DNA of 64,000 bases from Nitrosomonas sp. (GCF_024282095.1 NZ_JAMWZS010000002.1:62001-126000); one strand, 5' to 3'. Counted from the stretch's first letter, positions 47,252 to 59,154 are shown. Notes: generated from the letters alone by a model not told the origin. Made by a program: numbers and translations.

Positions 47252-49920
47252 TGACTGATGAGCGTCCTGATCCAGATCATCTGTTAGCGGAGATCAAGAA
47301 AGAGGAAATTGCTGCGCAACGTGGCAAGCTAAAAATCTTCATCGGTGCCTGTGCTGGAGTAGGCAAAACCTACGCCATGCTTAATGCCGCTCAACAACGG
47401 TTAGCTGAAGGGATTGACGTCGTTATCGGCGTGGTTGAAACGCATGGGCGTAGCGACACCATAAAGCTTTTGGAGAAGCTTCCCCTATTACCATTACATG
47501 AAATCAAATACCGGGGGAAATCACTTCTTGAATTCGATATCGACGCTGCACTGCAACGAGCGCCGCAGTTAATCATCATTGATGAGCTCGCGCACACAAA
47601 TATCGAAGGCTCAAGGCATATGAAACGCTGGCAGGATGTTGACGAACTCTTGGCACGTGGAATTGATGTTTATACGACGCTGAACGTTCAGCATCTTGAG
47701 AGTTTGAATGATGTGGTTGGCAGCATCACCGGCATCCGCGTCTGGGAAACGGTTCCAGATCGTTTTTTTGATAACGCAGATGATGTGACCTTAGTTGATC
47801 TGCCACCTGACGAGTTATTGGAGCGGCTTAGAGAAGGCAAAGTCTATGTGCCCGAGCAAGCCGAACATGCCGCCAAGAATTTCTTTCGCAAGGGTAATCT
47901 GATTGCATTGCGCGAACTCGCTTTAAGGCGCACAGCCGATCGTGTCGATTCACAAATGCGAGCCTATCGGGCAGATCATGCAATTGCCAATGTTTGGCAG
48001 ACACGTGAACGTATTATTGCCTGTATTGGCCCAGATTCCATGGGTAATAAGCTGGTGCGCAGTGCCGCTCGCTTGGCAAATGAGCTAAAAGCTGACTGGC
48101 ACGCAGTATATGTTGAAACACCAGCACTCCAGCGTTTATCCAAGGGTGATCGGCAACGTATTCTTGATCATCTTAAGTTAGCTGAAGAACTCGGCGCAGA
48201 AACGGCAACGCTAGCTGGCAGTGATTTGATTGCAACATTGATTGCATATGCACAAAGCCGGAACGCCAGCAAGCTGATCGTTGGCCGCCCAGCGGATTTC
48301 TCTTGGTTTCAGCATTTGCGTCCTCGTTTTATCGATGCACTAGCTCGATTAGCGCCCGATATTGACATCTATGTAGTTGTCGGCAATGAGAAACCTACTC
48401 GAATCAAGAACCGGGAAATCAAACCTGGCGCGACCAAATGGCGGAACTATGCGTGGGCCACAATTGCGTGTGGAATAACGACCCTATTAGCTGAAGCATT
48501 GTTACGTATTTTCGATTTATCGAATGTCGTCATGATATTGTTGTTAACTGTCGTGGGCATTTCGATCAGATTCGGTCGTGGTCCCGGCGCATGGGCTGCA
48601 GCACTGTCAGTGTTGTTGTTTGATTTTTTCTTTGTACCGCCACGATTCTCATTCTCTGTTTCCGATGTGCAATATTTATTCACTTTCGCCTTGATGCTAC
48701 TAATCGCCTTAACCATCGGACAGCTTGCAGCAAAACTGCGATTTGAAGCGACTATTGCCAATTTGCGCGAACGGCGCGCCCAAGCACTGGCAGCCCTTTC
48801 CAAAGAGCTATCTGGCGCATTAACCGTTGAACAAGTCGTTGAGATTGCAAACCGGAATGTCAGTGGAATATTTAATTCAGCAGTAGCGGTGCTCCTGCCC
48901 AGTAGTCAAGAGAAGACCAAAGTAGCTGGCACATCATCCTCTCAGCCAACAATTGATATCGCTGTTGCGCAGTGGGTTTATGATCATCAATTGCCTGCCG
49001 GTCTTGGTACACATACATTGTCTGCAGCCGCTTCACATTACCTTCCCCTTAAAGCCCCGATGCGCACTCGCGGGGTACTCGTTCTGGAAGCCAAGGATTT
49101 GCTTTTTCTTAATGAACCGGAGGAAAAACGCTTACTCGACACTTTCGCGGCACAAATTGCTCTGGCTCTGGAACGCGTCCACTATGTCGAGGTTGCGCAG
49201 GACGCATTGGTCTCAATGGAAGGAGAACGGTTGCGGAATTCATTACTTTCCGCGATCTCACATGATTTACGGACTCCATTGACCGCTTTGGTCGGATTGT
49301 CCAGCACGCTTGCAGACACCAATATCCCAGAAAATACCCAGAAAGAACTTGCTCTTGCTATCCGGAATGAAGCGCAACAAATGACTGAGTTGGTCACAAA
49401 TCTACTCGATATGGCACGATTGCAAGCCAGTGGCATAAAGCTGAAAAAGGATTGGCAATCAATAGAGGAGATTGTAGGCAGTGCATGCATGCAACTTCAT
49501 CGCGTAATGACCACAAAAAAACTGATTATTTCGATTCCTGCCAGCTTACCTTTATGTGAGTGTGATCCTATTTTAATACAACGGGTTATTGTCAATTTGC
49601 TCGATAATGCTGCCAAATATACACCCACTGGCAGTACGATTTCGGTTTCTGCCACTGCCGGAAATAATGAAATAACTATTGTAGTGGAAGATAATGGACC
49701 TGGTTTGCCACTCGGCCAAGAAACCAAACTATTTGACAAATTCACACGCGGAGAAACTGAATCGAACAAACCAGGCGTTGGTCTTGGTTTGGCGCTTTGT
49801 AAAGCGATCATCGAAGCCCATGGTGGAAAAATTTCCGCAGAAAATCGAGTCGATGGTGGCGCTCGTTTTACTGTGACGCTGCCACTTGGTATTGCTCCTA
49901 TACCAGAAGAACTGTTATGA
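47251..49920 (+). CDS. kdpD: Osmosensitive K+ channel sensor histidine kinase
   Basis: An 889-residue inner-membrane kinase that turns on kdp when potassium is short. The N-terminal KdpD domain has Walker A GACAGVGKTYAML near residue 33 and IIDELAHTN near 110. A USP-like domain follows (to about 370), then four close-set helices near 395-500, a GAF-like region, and the kinase core with the phosphorylated histidine in AISHDLRTPLTALVG near 672, NLLDNAAKY and GVGLGLALCKAI. It overlaps kdpE by four bases (ATGA). Confidence 0.96.
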   Translation: MTDERPDPDHLLAEIKKEEIAAQRGKLKIFIGACAGVGKTYAMLNAAQQRLAEGIDVVIGVVETHGRSDTIKLLEKLPLLPLHEIKYRGKSLLEFDIDAALQRAPQLIIIDELAHTNIEGSRHMKRWQDVDELLARGIDVYTTLNVQHLESLNDVVGSITGIRVWETVPDRFFDNADDVTLVDLPPDELLERLREGKVYVPEQAEHAAKNFFRKGNLIALRELALRRTADRVDSQMRAYRADHAIANVWQTRERIIACIGPDSMGNKLVRSAARLANELKADWHAVYVETPALQRLSKGDRQRILDHLKLAEELGAETATLAGSDLIATLIAYAQSRNASKLIVGRPADFSWFQHLRPRFIDALARLAPDIDIYVVVGNEKPTRIKNREIKPGATKWRNYAWATIACGITTLLAEALLRIFDLSNVVMILLLTVVGISIRFGRGPGAWAAALSVLLFDFFFVPPRFSFSVSDVQYLFTFALMLLIALTIGQLAAKLRFEATIANLRERRAQALAALSKELSGALTVEQVVEIANRNVSGIFNSAVAVLLPSSQEKTKVAGTSSSQPTIDIAVAQWVYDHQLPAGLGTHTLSAAASHYLPLKAPMRTRGVLVLEAKDLLFLNEPEEKRLLDTFAAQIALALERVHYVEVAQDALVSMEGERLRNSLLSAISHDLRTPLTALVGLSSTLADTNIPENTQKELALAIRNEAQQMTELVTNLLDMARLQASGIKLKKDWQSIEEIVGSACMQLHRVMTTKKLIISIPASLPLCECDPILIQRVIVNLLDNAAKYTPTGSTISVSATAGNNEITIVVEDNGPGLPLGQETKLFDKFTRGETESNKPGVGLGLALCKAIIEAHGGKISAENRVDGGARFTVTLPLGIAPIPEELL

Positions 49921-50600
49921 AAACACCTCGAATTCTGATTATCGAAGATGAAAATCAGATTCGTCGTTTCGTGCGTATAGCGCTGGAAGCAGAGAATTTT
50001 GATGTGAGAGAAGCGGATAGCGGTACACGAGGTTTAATTGAAGCTTCTACTAGGCAACCTGATCTTGTCATTATTGATCTTGGTCTGCCTGATCTCGAAG
50101 GAAAAGAAGTCATTCGGCAAATTCGTGGATGGTCCGAAATGCCCATTGTTGTGTTGTCCGCCCGTGATCGCGAAGAAGAAAAAGTCGCAGCGCTTAACAT
50201 AGGGGCTGATGATTATTTGACAAAACCGTTCGGTATACCGGAGCTGGTTGCACGCGTTCGGGCACACTTGCGACGACATCATTGCAATGAGAATCAGAGC
50301 AATCCGATAGCACACTTTGGTGATGTAACCATAGATCTTTCAGCACATATAATAACGCGTGCTGGCACGGAGATTCACCTCACACCGATTGAATACCGAT
50401 TACTATTGACTCTCATCAATGCGCGCGGGCGGGTAGTTACACATAATCAACTGATGCTGGCAGTATGGGGACCTAATTATTCAGAGCGCTCACATTATTT
50501 ACGTATTTACATGGGACACTTGCGACAAAAACTAGAGCGTAATCCAGCTCAGCCTGAATTTCTGCTTACTGAACTTGGAGTTGGTTACCGGCTAGTATAA
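49917..50600 (+). CDS. kdpE: KDP operon response regulator
   Basis: A 227-residue OmpR-type regulator. The receiver domain has acidic residues IIEDEN, the phospho-acceptor Asp in LVIIDLGLPDLEG near residue 54, and lysine in LTKPFGIPEL. The C-terminal winged helix shows HLTPIEYRLLLTLI and YLRIYMGHLRQKLE. Phosphorylated by KdpD, it should activate the kdpFABC promoter upstream. It ends the operon; no clear terminator follows. Confidence 0.96.
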   Translation: MKTPRILIIEDENQIRRFVRIALEAENFDVREADSGTRGLIEASTRQPDLVIIDLGLPDLEGKEVIRQIRGWSEMPIVVLSARDREEEKVAALNIGADDYLTKPFGIPELVARVRAHLRRHHCNENQSNPIAHFGDVTIDLSAHIITRAGTEIHLTPIEYRLLLTLINARGRVVTHNQLMLAVWGPNYSERSHYLRIYMGHLRQKLERNPAQPEFLLTELGVGYRLV

Positions 50601-50787
50601 GACAATAGCCTCAGAACCATTTTAGTTTAGCGTGAATATGAATTAAACAAAGCATTGAGAAACCTGAATAGTAGTAGTTTGATTTTCCGTGTAAATTAGC
50701 CGAGAAGCCTCACTGATTCTATAACGATTTGAAGTTTCCATTGATAATATTTGAGTTAGATTAATACAACCTTTGTAAATTTGATCC

Positions 50788-52449
50788 ATGATGACCACTA
50801 CTACTTCAAATCATACTGTCCGCCATTTCCGCGAAGTGCTTTTCTGGCCAGTGCAAATGATGCCGCTTGCGGGCGCCAGAAACGCACAACCCTACTGGGA
50901 ATTGCTGGCACAGGGCGACAAAGACAATCCATGGCGCAGGCTGAAGGACAGATTTCAGGCGGATGGGCTTGATTTTGATGAACGACACTACAAGGAATTC
51001 GTTACCTTTTTGCCATATGTCCAGCGCTTCATCTATGGCGAAACCCGCGGTCATATGTCCGATAATGCATCCGATCCGCCTGGCGGTTCGGCAATCAAAA
51101 TATTCCGAAGATGCGGGGTTTCCGCCTTGCGACTGGTTCTGCGCGAGGGCGAAGCACCCATCACGCTGGATGTGGAGCATATCGAACTCTGGTTTTTCGA
51201 CGACATCAACGTGGCTTTCCTCAAAGTGGAATTATCCGCCACCGATCTGCCATTCGCCTGGGTATGCGACCTGCTGTATCGTTTTGGCCGCGCCTACCCT
51301 ACAGGCTGGGATGAAGACGGTCATGGCAAGCACAATGTCCACCGAGCCGAGTGGTTATCTGTAGATGGTGCGGTTCTCGCCGTGTCAGATTCAGATAACC
51401 ACAAAAAATTTCTCTCCTACACCCGCGAGCATCGCTCACCAGGTGTTTCAGAACACTGGGATTTTCTCCTGCGCCCTTTGGTGCTGGATCCATCGAAAGA
51501 AACTGGCATCTTGCGCTACCGCCAGATCGAATACCATCGGATGCCATTGATGGCCTTCCTGGCAGTGGACAATCCGCGCGACATAGATCGGGAGAACTGG
51601 GTGCGCCTCGGTCTGGTCGCCACCCTTCCTCCCGACGAGTCGTTACCAACGCATGATCCGGACGTGGTCGAATTCGAATCACGCTACTGCTATGACCGCT
51701 TTTGGACAGACACCAAGGCCGGCCCCAACACTCGCTTCCTCTGCACTGGTCGCGCCTTCCTTGTCGTTGGGGATGCACATGCCGATTATTTTCATGACAA
51801 GGCGCGCGGCATCCTGGCCCAGTTCCGCCATCAGTACGTTTTACTGTTCCTGATCGCACATTTTCACCGCGCCTCGCTGTTGGTATTTTCTAACCGCATG
51901 GTGGATGCGGTGCATGACTTGGATATTCGCGTACCGCAATCTATAAATTGCTTCCGACGCAGGGTTTACGCCGGTTTCGAGGCTTTCTTGCGCTTCACCC
52001 ACCGTTACTGGTATCACGAATTGTCCGAGAGATCCCACGTACAGGCGCTCTACCGCTTGTGCAGTAAACATCTGGGCAACGATTCCCTGTACCAGGAGGT
52101 GAAAGAAGATCTGCGGGACATGAGCCAATATCTCGACAGCAACACGCAGCGCCAGCAATCCACCACAATCGTCCGCCTCACCGTGGTGACCACGTTCAGT
52201 ATGATCGGCACGGTGGCTACTGGGCTGCTCGGCATGAATCTCATTGCCGAAGCCGACGCACCCGTCTCCACTCGCCTGACTTATTTCTTAGTTACCACGC
52301 TGATCACGGCATTACTCATGTTGTTGGCCATTCTCAAGTCGAAGCAGCTCTCGAGTGTAATGGACATGCTGGCTGATGACCAGAAAAGCCTGCGCACCCG
52401 CTTGGCCGGACTGGGCAAGGCATGGCAACGCAACCCGCCCAAGCCTTGA
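50788..52449 (+). CDS. CorA-like divalent cation transporter family protein
   Basis: A 553-residue protein with a long soluble N-terminal domain and two membrane helices at the C-terminus. The first helix ends in TGLLGMNLI, containing the GMN motif (about residues 482-484) that defines CorA-type channels, followed after a short loop by LTYFLVTTLITALLMLLAIL. The N-terminal domain is larger than in classical CorA (about 320 residues), so this is a divergent branch and Mg2+ transport is inferred only from the GMN motif. It follows kdpE after 187 bases of non-coding sequence and is probably transcribed separately. Confidence 0.78.
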   Translation: MMTTTTSNHTVRHFREVLFWPVQMMPLAGARNAQPYWELLAQGDKDNPWRRLKDRFQADGLDFDERHYKEFVTFLPYVQRFIYGETRGHMSDNASDPPGGSAIKIFRRCGVSALRLVLREGEAPITLDVEHIELWFFDDINVAFLKVELSATDLPFAWVCDLLYRFGRAYPTGWDEDGHGKHNVHRAEWLSVDGAVLAVSDSDNHKKFLSYTREHRSPGVSEHWDFLLRPLVLDPSKETGILRYRQIEYHRMPLMAFLAVDNPRDIDRENWVRLGLVATLPPDESLPTHDPDVVEFESRYCYDRFWTDTKAGPNTRFLCTGRAFLVVGDAHADYFHDKARGILAQFRHQYVLLFLIAHFHRASLLVFSNRMVDAVHDLDIRVPQSINCFRRRVYAGFEAFLRFTHRYWYHELSERSHVQALYRLCSKHLGNDSLYQEVKEDLRDMSQYLDSNTQRQQSTTIVRLTVVTTFSMIGTVATGLLGMNLIAEADAPVSTRLTYFLVTTLITALLMLLAILKSKQLSSVMDMLADDQKSLRTRLAGLGKAWQRNPPKP

Positions 52450-52723
52450 ACGATCAAAGTTCCACTTCCTTTAGGTAGCCCGCTTTTGATGGAATAAGAA
52501 AAACATGATTTGCGGGCTCCACTGAAGCACGATACAGATATTCTCAACACCTCAGGATTTCAAAAACGTATATTTGTGATCGATACCAATCACTCACTGA
52601 ATAAATTTGCTCAGATGCTTTTTAACAGATTGACTGTTAAACCGCAGTAGTCATCTTCGTTATCCCAAAGTTAACTGAGAAACGATCGCGCATAGAGGAG
52701 TCCGGAGAATGTGAACTAACGGG
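52450..52723. other. Short intergenic stretch
   Basis: No gene was found. A pair AGCCCGC/GCGGGCT near 52481-52517 could form a stem, but its loop is too long and no T run follows, so it was not called a terminator. Confidence 0.4.
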
Positions 52724-53065
52724 ATGGATAACCAAGTTGTGGAAATTAATGCATTGGTTGATACAGGAGCGACTTTTATGTATGTCACCGAAGCAATCGC
52801 TTTGCAGCTTGGTTTTGATATTACTGAAGTTGGTCGGCAAATGGCCACGCTCGCAGATGGCCATCAACTCAAGGTGCCGAAAATCGCTCCAATAGAAATA
52901 GCATTTGAGAATCGTACTTACGTAACCGAAGCGGTTGTGCTGGGTAATGAGCCGTTACTCGGTGTCATTCCTTTGGAGGCAGTGGATTTGATTATTGACC
53001 CTCGCCAGCAGTCTTTGATTGTAAACCCTCAGCATCCCAATTACCCCGTAGCCTTGGCAAAGTGA
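52724..53065 (+). CDS. Clan AA (retropepsin-like) aspartic protease
   Basis: A 113-residue protein with the catalytic motif ALVDTGATFMYV (Asp13), a second half containing VLGNEPLLGVIPLEAVDLIID, and IVNPQHPNYPVAL near the end, the typical pattern of small bacterial clan AA proteases that act as homodimers. The N-terminus before the DTG motif is about 20 residues shorter than usual. The upstream codons in frame read ATG, TGA, ACT, AAC, GGG, ATG, so a nonsense change may have cut off the original start. Function is unknown. Confidence 0.7.
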   Translation: MDNQVVEINALVDTGATFMYVTEAIALQLGFDITEVGRQMATLADGHQLKVPKIAPIEIAFENRTYVTEAVVLGNEPLLGVIPLEAVDLIIDPRQQSLIVNPQHPNYPVALAK

Positions 53066-53088
53066 CCTATAGCCATACGGCGTAACTT

Positions 53089-53169
53089 ATCTGGTCATTG
53101 TCCATATTTAAGCTTTCAACGTTTGAATCAAATCAATTCCGGATGGAGTGAGCTTATCCGGGCTACTTG
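53089..53169. repeat. REP-like palindromic repeat, copy 2
   Basis: Matches 42349-42431 over about 80 bases, including AAGCTTTCAA and AGCTTATCCGGGCTACTTG. Here it ends one base before the duplicated gltD fragment, so the two repeats lie in the opposite order from that at 42 kb (there gltD end first, REP second). Confidence 0.75.
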
Positions 53170-53170
53170 T

Positions 53171-53331
53171 TGGGCGATCAGCGAAGGAAAACAGGCGGCG
53201 CGGGGGGTGGATGAGTTTCTCATGAGACGAAGCGATTTACCGAAGATGAAGTTGTTTTGAACAGACGCGGGATAAGCACAGGAAGAACGTCGAAATGCCG
53301 GAATACGCTACAAGGTGTTTTGTTCCAATCG
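53171..53331 (+). pseudogene. gltD 3' fragment, copy 2
   Basis: Encodes [18 protein letters not shown], then [11 protein letters not shown] and a TGA at 53258-53260, the same 29 C-terminal residues as GltD except for two changes, followed by 71 bases of matching downstream sequence. There is no promoter, start codon or upstream coding part. About a dozen base differences separate it from the gene at 42 kb. It lies next to the glutamine synthetase gene and is direct evidence of a rearrangement involving glt DNA. Confidence 0.9.
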
Positions 53332-53341
53332 CCACCGTTTA

Positions 53342-53469
53342 GTAGACCGTTGAGAAATGTTTTCGATCATGCAAAAACAGGCGAGAAAGCGCAGCTTATG
53401 CGTAATAAATGAGCATTTTTAGTCTGTTAACACCGCAGCGACAACGCAGATCGTTTTTTTGACGGCCTG

Positions 53470-53470
<1 letters not shown>
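53342..53470 (+). repeat. Dispersed MITE-like element, family 1 (adjacent to glnN)
   Basis: Left end GTAGACCGTTGAGAAA, right end TTTTTTTGACGGCCTGT, with TA directly on both sides (53340-53341 and 53471-53472), consistent with a TA target duplication. The right-hand TA is part of the glnN stop codon. Internal sequence gcaaaaacaggcgagaaagc is shared with the other copies. Confidence 0.82.
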
Positions 53471-55644
<2,174 letters not shown>

Positions 55645-56022
55645 GTCCTTCCCCTCTTGATTGAATTTTCCGCCGAAATTGTTCGGTCGAGCAGGCATAC
55701 AGGAAAAATAAACACCCTTTTATGCAAGATGAAAGTACTGGAAATCGAATGGGGTGTCAAACACCCGCTTTGACAGGTTGTTGAAAAACTATCTGCGTTA
55801 CCGTTGCGGTGTTAAAAACAGGCTCAAAATGCTCCTTTCTGCTGGACGCAAAGATTCGTGATCAATTCATTGAATCCGCAAGCGATTAGTCAGGCTGCAA
55901 CAATTAACAGTACCAAGACTTCTATTCCTGTGTGAAAACTCACCGAGAATTTTAGCTGCATAACCAATAATGCGCTCACCAATGATTCTGTTGTTAATAA
56001 TCAATTTAGTGAGTGAGTAAGC
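55645..56022. other. Divergent intergenic region, glnN and decaheme cytochrome
   Basis: It holds a truncated, inverted family 1 repeat (55771-55835) and no gene. The promoters for leftward glnN and for the rightward cytochrome-porin pair must both be here. No clear operator was recognised. Confidence 0.5.
55771..55835 (-). repeat. Dispersed MITE-like element, family 1 (truncated, inverted)
   Basis: The plus strand reads GACAGGTTGTTGAAAAAC then TATCTGCGTTACCGTTGC and AAAAACAGGCTCA, the reverse complement of the right half of family 1. With the copy at 53342 it brackets glnN in opposite orientation. Confidence 0.75.
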
Positions 56023-56973
56023 ATGTTAAGCAATGTAAAAGTTATTCGGTCGTGGCTATTGGTCATCACCCTCATATCCGGTATCGCGCTACTGTCTCAA
56101 CATGCGCTCGCAGAAGACGATCTCGATGATGACGATCCGCCGCCGGACTATGTACTCAGAGGGGATGGCAAATGCACAGTGTGCCATGATGAAAATAGCG
56201 ACAGGCCGGTACTTGGCATCGGAAAAACCAAACATGGCACAGTTGCGGATCATCGCACACCCACATGCACCAGTTGCCACGGCGAAGGCAACAGCCATGT
56301 CGATTCCCCTGACAAAGCGCTCATGCCAGAGCGGACTTTCGGAAAGAATTCACTCAATCCCGTCGAAGAACGCAATGCAGCTTGCTTAGCATGCCACCAA
56401 GGCGGCAAGCGCATGCACTGGGCTGGCAGCTTGCATGCCAATCGCGATACGGCTTGTACGGCTTGTCACCAAATACATACCGAGCAAGACAAAGTACGCA
56501 ACCGCATCACCCAGGCAGAAGTGTGCTTTAACTGCCATAAAGAGTTACGCACGCTGATTAACCGCCCATCCCGCCATCCCATACGTGAAGGCAAGGTGAT
56601 CTGTTCCGATTGCCACAACCCGCACGGTTCCGCCGGGCCCAGCAACATGGTGCGTGACAGTGTCAATGACACCTGCTTCACCTGCCATATGGAGAAACGT
56701 GGGCCGTTTGTTTATAACCATCCGCCCGCACAAGAAAATTGCGCCATTTGCCACAACCCGCATGGCACCACTGCGCCCAATTTACTGAGATCACGTTCGC
56801 CCTTTTTGTGTCAGGAATGCCATGAACCCAATACCCACCAAGGCAGTTCCGGAACACTGACGGGGTCATACGCCAGAAATACCTTGGCCAGGGGTTGCCT
56901 CAATTGCCATACCCAGGTTCATGGCAGCAATAATCATGAAAATGTACGCAATGAAAGCATGTTTCAACGCTGA
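56023..56973 (+). CDS. mtrA: MtrA/DmsE-family periplasmic decaheme cytochrome c
   Basis: A 316-residue secreted cytochrome with exactly ten CXXCH haem sites: CTVCH, CTSCH, CLACH, CTACH, CFNCH, CSDCH, CFTCH, CAICH, CQECH and CLNCH. A signal peptide (LLVITLISGIALL...HALAED) takes it to the periplasm. Length and haem spacing match the MtrA/DmsE/PioA family, which threads through an MtrB-type barrel to carry electrons across the outer membrane. The barrel gene follows after ten bases. The name is by family; the direction of electron flow (out to metals, or in from Fe(II)) is not shown by the sequence. Confidence 0.9.
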   Translation: MLSNVKVIRSWLLVITLISGIALLSQHALAEDDLDDDDPPPDYVLRGDGKCTVCHDENSDRPVLGIGKTKHGTVADHRTPTCTSCHGEGNSHVDSPDKALMPERTFGKNSLNPVEERNAACLACHQGGKRMHWAGSLHANRDTACTACHQIHTEQDKVRNRITQAEVCFNCHKELRTLINRPSRHPIREGKVICSDCHNPHGSAGPSNMVRDSVNDTCFTCHMEKRGPFVYNHPPAQENCAICHNPHGTTAPNLLRSRSPFLCQECHEPNTHQGSSGTLTGSYARNTLARGCLNCHTQVHGSNNHENVRNESMFQR

Positions 56974-56983
56974 TTGAAGAGAA

Positions 56984-59089
56984 ATGACAATGAACATCCG
57001 CATAATTAAAATGAAATTTCCTCAATCAATCCTTGCCATAACGCTCGCCTTGATTAATGCACCGGTTTGGTCATCGGATAATGACCCGATTAAGGAACTC
57101 ACAAAACCCAAAAGCACCGTCAACTTTGGCACAGGCTATCTGTTTAACGATAATGCCCGTTTTGGTCAGTACACCGGCCTGCGTAATGAAGGACCCTATG
57201 GCATTTTTAACATAGATATCGTACGACGCAATGACGAAACCGGAACCTGGCTCAAACTACTCGGCCGCAATCTGGGATTGCAAAATCGTGATGTTCGGTT
57301 TGAACACAGTAAACAAGGCAACTGGGGTTACTTTATCGACTACAGCCAGACGCCGCGCTATGAACCGTTCACTGTCAATACGGCGGTTACCGGCATCGGC
57401 ACTGCCGATGTTCACGTGCCAACTTCCCCGACTTCCGGAGATCCGGCGCAGCTCAAGACAGAACGCCAGTCGATTGGATTCGGCTACAATAAATTCCTGC
57501 CGGGCAATCTGGAATTCCAATTGCATTTCCGCAATGAAGACAAAGACGGCGCGCGCCTGTTCGGACGCGGCAATCGGCTCGGCGCACCGGGCCCCAAAGC
57601 TGTTGGCGGCTTTGAATTCATCCCCGAACCGATTAATTCGACCATTCGCCAATTCGGCGCTTCGCTGGATTACGTCGGCAAACAGCTGCAATTATCAGGC
57701 GGATACTATGGCACGATGTATAACAACAAAAACTCGGTTTTGAATGTCACAGGCGGCAGTGACGTGGGCGGCATCTATGCACCCAGCGCATTTACCCCCA
57801 TTGCATTGGCCCCTGATAACCAATCGCATCAGGCATTTCTAGCAGGCGGCTACAGCTTCACCCCCACCACACGCGGCACATTCAAAGCGGCTTACACCCG
57901 CGCCACGCAAACGAATAGTTTCTCTCCCACCCTATTTTCCGCACCGGGCGTTGGCGCCAATCTGGGCGGCCGCATTGATACCGCGTTGCTGCAAGCCGGG
58001 CTCACGGCCAGACCACTTGCCAAGTTATCCATCAATACCAATTTTCGTTTTGAGGATCGCGATGATAAAACACCCGTATTACTCTATAACCCGATGGCAA
58101 CCTTACTGGACTTGAATGGTAATAGTTGGCACGGGTTTAATAATCCACGTTCTTTCAGGACAATTACCAGCAAATTTGAAGCAAGCTACGCATTACCCAA
58201 AGATTTTCGCCTGATTGGCAGCATCGACCATGATCATCGGGATCGCAGCGGTTTTGCAACGAATACCAGCCATCGGCACCGCACCGATGAAATCTCTTAT
58301 CGCGCTGAATTGCGCCGCTCATTATCGGAAACCATAACCGGCACCATTGCCTATATTCTTAGTGATCGTTTCGGTTCCAGCTTTCTCACCAACACAACAG
58401 GCACAGGCGATCCTTTCTTCAATCTGATTGCGCCCTTCAATCTCGCTGATCGCACACGCGATAAGGTACGCTTAATGGCTAATTGGGAACCCATCGAATC
58501 GCTATCGCTGCAATTGGCCATTGATGAATCACGCGATAACTACGGTCATCGCGCCGGCTCGGATTTAGGGCTGCAAAAAGGCTCGGCACGGAACTATTCA
58601 CTGGATGCCACCTATACCTTCTCCGAAGCATGGCAAGCAACCGCCTGGTTCTCCAGGAACGAAACGCATATTGATCAGACATCCAGAAATCCTATTACAG
58701 ACAGCGGATTCCGCGAAGTCTGGAACGCCAACCTGCAGGATATCGGTACTTCTTTTGGATTGGATATCAATGGCAAACCCACCGACAAACTTGAAACCGG
58801 CGCAAACTTACTCTATTCGGATTTCACAAATAAATTCAACCAGAAAGTGATTCTCGACCCGCAAATCAACACCGTGCCCAACATCTCGACACAATACGGC
58901 AGCTTGCGATTGTATGCAAAATACGAGGTGCGCAAAAACCTGGGGCTGCGGCTGGATTACATCCTTGATCACTTCAAAACCAATGAGTGGACTTGGAATT
59001 GGCGCTATACCGACGGCACAAAATTAACTCAGGACACCAATCAGATGATCAGCTTTGTTTTCCTGTCCGCTTTCTATAGCTGGCAATAG
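56984..59089 (+). CDS. mtrB: MtrB/PioB-family outer-membrane beta-barrel
   Basis: A 701-residue outer-membrane porin that sheathes the decaheme cytochrome. A leader near residues 10-28 ends in APVWSS. Alternating-residue strands separated by turns run through the rest, with typical MtrB features: VNFGTGYLFNDNARFGQYTGL near the start, GNWGYFIDYSQTPRYEPFTV, NLEFQLHFRNEDKDGARLFG, and RLDYILDHFKTNEW near the end. It contains no cysteine, so the N-terminal CXXC found in some MtrB proteins is missing. No MtrC-like outer-surface cytochrome follows, so this is a two-protein conduit as in PioAB. Confidence 0.88.
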   Translation: MTMNIRIIKMKFPQSILAITLALINAPVWSSDNDPIKELTKPKSTVNFGTGYLFNDNARFGQYTGLRNEGPYGIFNIDIVRRNDETGTWLKLLGRNLGLQNRDVRFEHSKQGNWGYFIDYSQTPRYEPFTVNTAVTGIGTADVHVPTSPTSGDPAQLKTERQSIGFGYNKFLPGNLEFQLHFRNEDKDGARLFGRGNRLGAPGPKAVGGFEFIPEPINSTIRQFGASLDYVGKQLQLSGGYYGTMYNNKNSVLNVTGGSDVGGIYAPSAFTPIALAPDNQSHQAFLAGGYSFTPTTRGTFKAAYTRATQTNSFSPTLFSAPGVGANLGGRIDTALLQAGLTARPLAKLSINTNFRFEDRDDKTPVLLYNPMATLLDLNGNSWHGFNNPRSFRTITSKFEASYALPKDFRLIGSIDHDHRDRSGFATNTSHRHRTDEISYRAELRRSLSETITGTIAYILSDRFGSSFLTNTTGTGDPFFNLIAPFNLADRTRDKVRLMANWEPIESLSLQLAIDESRDNYGHRAGSDLGLQKGSARNYSLDATYTFSEAWQATAWFSRNETHIDQTSRNPITDSGFREVWNANLQDIGTSFGLDINGKPTDKLETGANLLYSDFTNKFNQKVILDPQINTVPNISTQYGSLRLYAKYEVRKNLGLRLDYILDHFKTNEWTWNWRYTDGTKLTQDTNQMISFVFLSAFYSWQ

Positions 59090-59154
59090 TGACCTCAACA
59101 TCTCCCGGTTACTCGTATAACCGCTTGCAAAACAAGTATGCCGCCAGCCTGCAA

